A program made the translations under genes and the position numbers. DNA of 64,000 nt, taken from contig NZ_JARHTQ010000009.1 in the NCBI RefSeq assembly GCF_029223525.1, positions 186,001-250,000 on the forward strand, read 5' to 3'. Below, in pieces: positions 58,350-64,000 of this stretch. This DNA comes from Streptantibioticus ferralitis (GTDB lineage Bacteria; Actinomycetota; Actinomycetes; Streptomycetales; Streptomycetaceae). Every line of letters begins with the position of its first letter. Positions within the stretch are counted from its first letter, which is position 1. Below the pieces are notes generated by a model. That model was not told the DNA's origin. It was given only the letters and a program-made list of their open reading frames with translations, and did not search any database.

Positions 58350-59534
58350 TCACTGCGCGCGGCCGAGCAGCAATCCCGAGGTCGGCACTCCGGTGCCGGC
58401 CGTCACCAGGACCCGGGACGCGTCCGGTACCTGGTTGACGCTGGTGCCGCGCACCTGCCGCACCGCCTCGGCGATGCCGTTCATCCCGTGCAGGTAGGCC
58501 TCGCCGAGCTGGCCGCCGTGGGTGTTGACCGGCAGCCGCCCGCCGATCTCCAGCCCGCCGTCGGCGGCGAAGTCGGCCGCCTCACCACGCCCGCAGAAGC
58601 CGAACTCCTCCAGCTGCATCAGCACGAACGGTGTGAAGTGGTCGTACAGCACGGCGGTGTCCACGTCGCCGGGCCCGAGCCCCGACGTACGCCACAGCTG
58701 GCGTGCCACCACCCCCATCTCCGGCAGCCCGGTGAGATCGTCCCGGTAGAAGCTGGTCATCTGCTCCTGTGCACGGCCCGCGCCCTGCGCGGCGGCGGTG
58801 ATGACGGCGGGGCGTCGCCGCAGGTCATGTGCGCGTTCCAGGGAGGTGACGACGAGCGCTTGGCCCCCGTCGGTCTCCTGGCAGCAGTCGAGCAGCCGTA
58901 GCGGTTCGGCGATCCAGCGCGAGGCGGCATGGTCGGCGAGGGTGATCGGCTTGCGGTAGAAGTACGCGGCCGGGTTGGTCGCGGCATGGCGGCGGTCGGC
59001 GACCGCGACCGGTCCGAAGGCGTCGGGGCTCAGCCCGTAGGTGTGCAGGTACCGGCGCGCGGCCATGGCGACCCACGAGGCGGGCGTCAGCAACCCGAAC
59101 GGCAGCACCCAGCCGAGCGCCGCGCCCTCGGCGGACGGCTCGCGGTGCTGGACGCCGGAACCGAAGCGGCGGCCGGACCGCTCGTTGAACGCCCGGTAGC
59201 AGACGACCACCTCGGCCACCCCGGTCGTCACCGCGAGCGCCGCCTGCTGGATGGTCGCGCAGGCCGCGCCGCCGCCGTAGTGGACCCGGGAGAAGAAGGA
59301 CAGCTCGCCGATGCCGGTCGCCTGCGCGACGGCGATCTCCGGACTGGTGTCCATGGTGAAGCTGACCAGCCCGTCGACATCGACGGGACTCAGCCCCGCG
59401 TCGTCCAGCGCGGCACGTACCGCCTGCACGGCGAGGGTGAGCTCGCTGCGGCCGGAATCCTTGGAGAACGAGGTGGCGCCGATGCCCACGATCGCGGCGC
59501 GGCCGCCGAGGGCGTCTGGACGGCGCAGGCTCAT
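58350..59534 (-). CDS. Lipid-transfer-protein/thiolase-like aldolase (Ltp2-like)
   Basis: A 394-residue thiolase-fold protein of the SCP-x/Ltp group (VHYGGGAACATIQQAALAV, YDHFTPFVLMQLEEFGF, NTHGGQLGEAYLHGMNG). The nucleophilic Cys of true thiolases is not clear. Ltp2 of Mycobacterium performs the retro-aldol cleavage of steroid side-chain acyl-CoA together with a DUF35 partner. It overlaps the preceding MaoC gene by four bases and ends the operon DUF35-MaoC, MaoC, Ltp. Confidence 0.88.
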   Translation of the reverse strand: MSLRRPDALGGRAAIVGIGATSFSKDSGRSELTLAVQAVRAALDDAGLSPVDVDGLVSFTMDTSPEIAVAQATGIGELSFFSRVHYGGGAACATIQQAALAVTTGVAEVVVCYRAFNERSGRRFGSGVQHREPSAEGAALGWVLPFGLLTPASWVAMAARRYLHTYGLSPDAFGPVAVADRRHAATNPAAYFYRKPITLADHAASRWIAEPLRLLDCCQETDGGQALVVTSLERAHDLRRRPAVITAAAQGAGRAQEQMTSFYRDDLTGLPEMGVVARQLWRTSGLGPGDVDTAVLYDHFTPFVLMQLEEFGFCGRGEAADFAADGGLEIGGRLPVNTHGGQLGEAYLHGMNGIAEAVRQVRGTSVNQVPDASRVLVTAGTGVPTSGLLLGRAQ

Positions 59535-59938
59535 GCGTCCGCCCCCCGAGGAAGGCGGACGGTGGCCTGTCCGGTGACGTGGTGGCCGAGCGCGTTGGCG
59601 CCCGTCACCTCGACGACCGCCGTCTGGCCGTCCGCATCGCCCGCCAGCGAAACGATCCGTCCGCTCAACACCATCTCGTCGCCCGGGTAGTTGGGCGCTC
59701 CCAAGCGGATGGCGACCCTGCGCAGTTCGGCCTCCGGCCCGAAGTGTTCGGCGAGGTAGCGGCCGACAAGGCCGTTGGTCGTGAGGATGTTCATGAAGAT
59801 GTCGGGGGAGCCTTTGGCGCGGGCGGCCTCGGCGTCGTGATGCACGTCCTGGTAGTCACGGGTGGCGACGGCACCGGAGACGATCAGCGTGCGGGTGATG
59901 GGTATGCGCAGCGGCGCGAGTTCGTCACCGATCCGCAT
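59531..59938 (-). CDS. MaoC-like enoyl-CoA hydratase subunit (ChsH1-like)
   Basis: A 135-residue hot-dog-fold protein with the hydratase motif region (IVSGAVATRDYQDVHHDAEA, with Asp and His) and the strand LGAPNYPGDEMVLSGRI. In the mycobacterial igr operon the ChsH1 subunit pairs with the MaoC half of ChsH2 to hydrate an enoyl-CoA. The ATG at 59938 directly abuts the stop of the upstream gene. Confidence 0.88.
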   Translation of the reverse strand: MRIGDELAPLRIPITRTLIVSGAVATRDYQDVHHDAEAARAKGSPDIFMNILTTNGLVGRYLAEHFGPEAELRRVAIRLGAPNYPGDEMVLSGRIVSLAGDADGQTAVVEVTGANALGHHVTGQATVRLPRGADA

Positions 59939-60835
59939 CTAAACCCCCTCCCTCACCCGGAACACCGGAAGGGTCAACTCATCGTCCACGACCGCGAATT
60001 CAAGCTCCACGGGCATGCCGATGCGCACCTTGTCGTACGGGACACCGGTCACGTTGGCGATCATCCGCACTCCTTCGGGGAGCTCCACGAGCGCGACCGC
60101 GTACGGAGGCTCGAAGGCCGGAAACGGCGGGTGGTGCATGACGACGTACGAGTAGACCGTGCCGGAACCGCTCGCCTTGACGGTGTCCCACGCCTGCCCG
60201 CCGCAGCTGTTGCACCCGGGCAGCCAGGGGAAACGCGGCGTACCGCAACCCGTGCACCGCTGTATGAGCAGCTCATGCCGCGAAACCCCGTTCCAGAACC
60301 CGGCGTTGTCACGGTTGACGACCGGTCGCGGGCGCTTGCCGGGCGCCTTGCGCGGCGCGGGCGCGTACTTGAGGATCCGGAACCGGTGGGTACCGACCTG
60401 TTCGCCGCCGGACCGCAGATCCATCCTGGTGGTGATGAAGTGGCCGATGCCGAGCTTGGTGGTCTTACGTGGTGAGACCGACTCGATCACGGCGTCGAAG
60501 ACGATCCGGTCACCGGGGCGCAGTGGTCGCACGTACTCCTGCTCGCAGTCTGTGGCGACAACGGCGTCAAACCCAGCGGCGTCCAGAGCGCCCAGCAGTT
60601 CGTCGTATGGTCCGGAACGGTCGCCATGGCCGGAGAGCCCGGCCATGGTCCATACCTGCAGCATGGTGGGGGGTGCGGAACCGTCGACGGGCAGGAGGTG
60701 CCCCATCGCCTCGCACCAGTGCCGGATCATCGGGGAGTTGACGGGATCCCTGCCCTCGCCTCCGACAGCGGCCGACTGTCCCTCGTAGGCCTTGATCCGC
60801 TCGTAGAACCCGGCAGCGGGCTCGGCATCCGTCAT
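59939..60835 (-). CDS. MaoC N-domain plus DUF35 OB-fold protein (ChsH2-like)
   Basis: A 298-residue fusion. Residues about 10-150 form a MaoC-like hot-dog domain (SPMIRHWCEAMGHLLPVDGS). Residues about 180-298 are a DUF35 zinc-ribbon/OB-fold domain with Cys-x2-Cys pairs in CTGCGTPRFPWLPGCNSCGG. This is the architecture of ChsH2, whose DUF35 part forms the aldolase with Ltp2. ATG at 60835; first gene of the operon. Confidence 0.9.
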   Translation of the reverse strand: MTDAEPAAGFYERIKAYEGQSAAVGGEGRDPVNSPMIRHWCEAMGHLLPVDGSAPPTMLQVWTMAGLSGHGDRSGPYDELLGALDAAGFDAVVATDCEQEYVRPLRPGDRIVFDAVIESVSPRKTTKLGIGHFITTRMDLRSGGEQVGTHRFRILKYAPAPRKAPGKRPRPVVNRDNAGFWNGVSRHELLIQRCTGCGTPRFPWLPGCNSCGGQAWDTVKASGSGTVYSYVVMHHPPFPAFEPPYAVALVELPEGVRMIANVTGVPYDKVRIGMPVELEFAVVDDELTLPVFRVREGV

Positions 60836-61041
60836 GTTCTGACTGTTCGTCAGGTCAGGTGAAGGTGTCAAGACATCCAGAGGTTGTCCACAGCCTGTGG
60901 ACAACCTCTGGCCATGCCAAAGACACCGAAACAGACTGTGCGACGGCACCGATGATGCCGTCGCACAGCCATCTCACCGGCCTGCCGCGCGGGACCCCGG
61001 CCACTGGGAACGGTCGGAGCGTCCGGGCCCCCGCGCGCTCC

Positions 61042-61299
61042 TCACCAGCACCTGGCGAAGTTCACCCGCACATCGCGCTGCTCGATCCGGGTGTCGCCGG
61101 ATCCGTTCACACTGGCGGTGTTGCTCTGGTTGGTGGCGCCCGCACCTGAGGACACCTGCCCCGTGCTGTTGACGCTCGCTTGCGAGTGGTCGTTGGCGAA
61201 GGAACCGTTGTCCGCCGATGCGGTGCCAGCGAACAGAACCCCGGTGAGCGGCAACGCGGCAAGTGCGGCCAGGGCACGGGCGGTACGGATCTTGCTCAT
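61042..61299 (-). CDS. Small secreted protein of unknown function
   Basis: An 85-residue precursor: signal peptide (ARALAALAALPLTGVLFAGT, cleavage after ASA), then a mature part of about 57 residues rich in Ser, Asn and Gln (SQASVNSTGQVSSGAGATNQ) and one Cys near the C-terminus. Size and composition recall small surface proteins of sporulating Streptomyces, but I find no chaplin or rodlin motif. GGAGG lies before the ATG at 61299. Confidence 0.75.
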   Translation of the reverse strand: MSKIRTARALAALAALPLTGVLFAGTASADNGSFANDHSQASVNSTGQVSSGAGATNQSNTASVNGSGDTRIEQRDVRVNFARCW

Positions 61300-61874
61300 C
61301 AATTCCTCCCAGGAACTGGAAGTCAGGGGCGAGGCGGGGCGGTTGGCCGACCGCTCCGCCGACTCTGCGGCGTCGCGAGATCAGACTTGCCCACGGGATC
61401 CCCCAGGAACCACTCTGGATAGCCTATTTACCTCGCAAGCGTGACGATCTGTCGATAAACATTCTCAATCCCATCACATGACCGGCAGTCATCGGCGCCA
61501 CTGTGTCGTCCTTGCGGCGCAACGGGAGAAACGTTACGGCGCACATGTGACCGCAGCTTCAGTATGTCGACTTACCGATACAGGTGGGACTTTATGGCAT
61601 GCGTGAGGTCAGGAGCCTTGCCGACATGGGACGTTGAGATTCCGAAGGCCGCTTTGGGTTCGGCGACCCCCCGATTGTCGCCGGATGCCGAGCCCCTGGG
61701 CGCTCCCATCGACCAACATCCTGCCTGAAGTCTTGGCAGCGAGCGACCAGCAGCTCTTCCCAAAGGGAAGTAGTAGCCCTTGCCGGTAACTACACACCCG
61801 GGGATAGCTTCATCGCTGTCAGCGGGAACGGCCGGTGACGGCCCTTCCCCGTGCTCGATCGCCGGAGGTGACGC
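61300..61874. other. Long intergenic region
   Basis: About 575 bases without a supported gene. AT content is higher near 61430-61500 (for example GATAAACATTCTCAATCCC), which would suit the promoter region of the small secreted protein. Confidence 0.4.
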
Positions 61875-62585
61875 ATGTCCGCATCCACGATGCGCGTGGT
61901 GGTCCAGGACGGTTTCGGAGGCCCGGAGGTGTTGCGGGTCCAGGAGGTGCCCCGGCCCGAACCGCTTCCCACGGAGGTCCTGGTGCGCGTGCACGCGGCC
62001 GGCATCAACCCGGTGGACTGGAAGACCCGGGCCGGCACCGGCATGGCCGGCGTGCTGGGCGAGCCGCCGTTCGTGCTGGGCTGGGACGTCTCCGGGGTGG
62101 TGGAGGCGGTGGGCTTCGGCGTGACCACGCTGAAGGCGGGCGACGAGGTCTACGGGATCCGTGGTTCCCGCGCGCGGCCGGCGGCTACGGCGAGTACGTC
62201 ACCGCTCCCGCCCGCCAGTTCGCCCGCAAGCCCGCCACCGTGAGCCACGAGCAGGCCGCCGCCGTGCCGCTCGCGGCCCTCACCGCCTGGCAGGCCCTGG
62301 TGGACACCGCCGGCGTCCACGCCGGGCAGCGCGTACTGGTGCACGCCGCCGCGGGCGGCGTCGGACACTTCGCGGTCCAGTTCGCCAAGCACCTGGGCAC
62401 GCACGTCATCGCCACCGCGAGCAGCGCCCGCCACGAGTGGCTCAAGGAACTCGGCGCCGACGAGGTCATCGACTACACCGCCGTCCGCTTCGAGGACATC
62501 GCGCGGGAGGTCGACGTCGTCATCGATCTGGTGGGCGACGCCCACGACAAGACCGGGTCGCGCTCGCTGGAGGTGCTGCGTCAGG
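61875..62585 (+). pseudogene. Zinc-type/quinone oxidoreductase, frameshifted and truncated
   Basis: The frame from ATG 61875 encodes an MDR-superfamily N-terminus (MRVVVQDGFGGPEVLRVQEV, GINPVDWKTRAG, LGWDVSGVVEAVG, GDEVYGI). Near 62158 the coding frame shifts; WFPRAAGGYGEYVTAPARQF and the NADPH-binding motif VHAAAGGVGHFAVQFAKHLG continue in a second frame, and one inserted base would restore it. At about 62585 the protein breaks off at DLVGDAHDKT and unrelated DNA follows, so the last third is lost. A dead NADP-dependent oxidoreductase gene. Confidence 0.85.
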
Positions 62586-62848
62586 ACGACTCGCCTCCTG
62601 ATCCCTCGGTCAGGGTCGCGCCTCACAACCACATACGAAAGCCGGACCACCCCTTCGCCTGGACAGCTCTCGGGGTGGTCCGGTCAAGAGTCCCTGTTCA
62701 GGACCCCGGTGCCGATGGTACCGGGGTCGTCGTCGTGCGCTCATGACGGGTGACTCCCGTGCCAGGCGGTTGAGTTGGCTCGGCCGATGGAGAGAGACAG
62801 TGGTATTCGTCGGATTCGTCAGTGGTGCCGCCCCGTTGGACCTGAGCC
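62586..62848. other. Junction region without a supported gene
   Basis: DNA unrelated to the broken oxidoreductase begins here and holds a terminator-like hairpin (62702-62728) but no supported gene. Confidence 0.4.
62702..62728 (+). terminator. Hairpin in the degraded island
   Basis: Stem GACCCCGGT / ACCGGGGTC with a 9-base loop, in the junction region between the broken oxidoreductase and the integrase remnant. Confidence 0.65.
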
Positions 62849-63010
62849 ACGGAAAGTCAGGGTGTCGCCCCCGCCGAGGTCGCGCGCCGCGCGGGCCACA
62901 GCATCGCTGTCCTCTTCCGCTTCTACGCCAAGGTGATCCACGGCCTCCAGCAGCAAGCGAACGAGAAGATTGAGCGGGCTCTGCTGGAAGGGGGCGAAGC
63001 CCCCGAGTAG
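62849..63010 (+). pseudogene. C-terminal remnant of a tyrosine integrase
   Basis: The frame ending at TAG 63008-63010 encodes VAPAEVARRAGHSIAVLFRF then YAKVIHGLQQQANEKIERAL, the C-terminal end of phage-type tyrosine integrases (RAGHS and the catalytic Tyr in FYAKV). Upstream a stop codon interrupts the frame and the catalytic core is missing. It shows that an integrative element once lay here. Confidence 0.8.
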
Positions 63011-63034
63011 AAGATGCCCGACGGCTAAAAACCC

Positions 63035-63074
63035 GAGTGCAGTCCGCAGCACAACCAAGCTGCGGACTGCACTC
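63035..63074. terminator. Strong terminator next to the integrase remnant
   Basis: Perfect 16-bp stem GAGTGCAGTCCGCAGC / GCTGCGGACTGCACTC with an 8-base loop, followed on the + strand by TTTGG. Confidence 0.85.
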
Positions 63075-63216
63075 TTTGGTGCTGATGCGAGGTGTCCGGG
63101 GCGTCAGTTCGCTACCCCCCGGCCGATGCCCCACACCCACCACTGCGACGGCGGCCGTGGGGGGCGTACGGCAAGACTGGTGAGTACTCAGAAGACTCGG
63201 GGCCTGGGTCGTACGG

Positions 63217-63999
63217 TCAGGACTGCTCGGGGCTGTATTCCAGAGCCTCACGGGGGTACGCGTCGGCGATAGAGGTGTTCGGGTCCCTTGTGGTCCATTC
63301 AAGAACCTTGGATCCGTCGAGACGTTCGAGGACGTACTTGTCGCTGCGGTACCAGATCGCCTCGGTTACCCGCCTGCCCGCCTGGTAGTTCCGCTCGAGT
63401 GTCACCTCCCGCGAGTGGCTCTTGACCTCCTCGTGCGTGGTGATGACCTTCAGTTCCTGGCTGATGGTCGTGCTCAGCGAAGCACCGACGCCCTTGAATC
63501 CGAAGCTGGCCTCGGCGCTGACCGAGATCGTGGTGGTCTCCTCGACGGTCCTGGCGTTCGCCGTCGTCAAGCCCACGGTCGTCTTCTCCGTGTGGGTGTA
63601 GTCCGAGGCGCCGCCGTGCTCGTAGGAGTAGACCCGCTCCCAGTAGCCGTACCGACGCAGGATGTAGTACGGGTTCTCCCGGGCCTGGCGCTGACGGTCG
63701 AAGGCGGAGTCCTTGACCAAGGGGAAGGGATAGGCCATGACCCCCACCTCGACAGCATCGGTCTTCGCGGACGGCGTCGGCTGATAGCTCGTCATACGGT
63801 GGATGTCACCGATACCGGTGTCGGGGATGTCGGGCAGGTCGAGCACGGCCTTGTACTCGTCCTCGACCTCGAAACGCCACGCTTGGCTGTGTTCCAAGTA
63901 CCACTGCTCGACGATGGCCGACGGCTGCGGGCTGTAGCTCTTGACGTTCAGCGCTAACTGGCTCTTTTCGTTGCTGATGCGGAAGACGCCGCTGCTCAC
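63217..63999 (-). CDS. Putative pore-forming-toxin-like protein, start at window edge
   Basis: A 260-residue frame with a GTG at the window edge; the true start may lie outside. The N-terminal part (VFRISNEKSQLALNVKSYSP, WYLEHSQAWRFEVEDEYKAV) looks lectin- or trefoil-like. The C-terminal half (TTTISVSAEASFGFKGVGAS, LSTTISQELKVITTHEEV) has long alternating Ser/Thr strands around a short amphipathic segment, as in aerolysin/ETX-MTX2-type beta-pore formers. No signal peptide is visible. I do not recognise a named family; the toxin call rests on composition and pattern only. Confidence 0.55.
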   Translation of the reverse strand: MSSGVFRISNEKSQLALNVKSYSPQPSAIVEQWYLEHSQAWRFEVEDEYKAVLDLPDIPDTGIGDIHRMTSYQPTPSAKTDAVEVGVMAYPFPLVKDSAFDRQRQARENPYYILRRYGYWERVYSYEHGGASDYTHTEKTTVGLTTANARTVEETTTISVSAEASFGFKGVGASLSTTISQELKVITTHEEVKSHSREVTLERNYQAGRRVTEAIWYRSDKYVLERLDGSKVLEWTTRDPNTSIADAYPREALEYSPEQS

Positions 64000-64000
64000 C

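Overview
The window reads as a Streptomyces (or very close actinobacterial) chromosome: very high GC with strong third-position GC bias, GTG and TTG starts, a sigF-type sigma gene pair, an SRP RNA next to a tRNA-Ser, a Streptomyces subtilisin-inhibitor-like protein, DUF317, DUF2637 and DUF3631 proteins and F420-linked enzymes.

Region 1 (about 1-21.55 kb) is an integrated mobilizable element whose left end lies outside the window. The right boundary is inferred to be the 3' end of tRNA-Ser(GGA) at 21554-21641. From left to right it carries: (a) a tightly overlapping + strand operon of two small unknown proteins, an AlkA-like DNA glycosylase, a B12-binding radical SAM enzyme, a dTMP-kinase-like protein and a MazG-like pyrophosphohydrolase; (b) a scar made of a truncated relaxase copy and other gene fragments; (c) a membrane protein and a broken DUF317 gene; (d) a divergent quinone-reductase/MmyB-type regulator pair lying between two inverted 51-bp fragments of one gene; (e) an ordered array of 15-bp dyads; (f) MobA-type relaxase, MobC, DUF2637 and DUF3631 genes on the minus strand; (g) an XRE regulator, an excisionase and a tyrosine integrase; and (h) between the integrase and the tRNA, a three-gene ABC-3C-type predicted conflict system whose nuclease effector carries a frameshift. 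No FtsK/TraB translocase is visible, so the element looks mobilizable rather than self-transmissible.

Region 2 (21.7-31.6 kb) is conserved Streptomyces core: ffs, LytR_C protein, upp, the tadA pair, tRNA-Ser(CGA), a small membrane protein, a Dabb protein, two SigB/F/G-type sigma factors and an aldo/keto reductase. Region 3 (31.7-47.1 kb) holds variable chromosomal functions: a MarR-controlled MFS pump fused to carboxypeptidase-regulatory-like domains and a matching YceI protein; a second MFS/TetR pair; a cell-envelope glycosylation set (GT39, GT2-GtrA) next to a two-component system; and a hydrolase with a divergent TetR gene.

Region 4 (47.1-64 kb) has tRNA-fMet, tRNA-Arg(ACG) with a decayed upstream copy, tRNA-Ser(GCT), a subtilisin-inhibitor-like secreted protein, a 1197-residue PAS protein with a degenerate kinase core and receiver, an acyl-CoA ligase, a SigE-family sigma factor, a DUF1906 secreted protein, and a three-gene MaoC/DUF35-MaoC-Ltp operon in the order of the mycobacterial ChsH2-ChsH1-Ltp2 genes. 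The right edge is a degraded island: a frameshifted and truncated quinone oxidoreductase, an integrase C-terminal remnant, and a protein with pore-forming-toxin-like composition.
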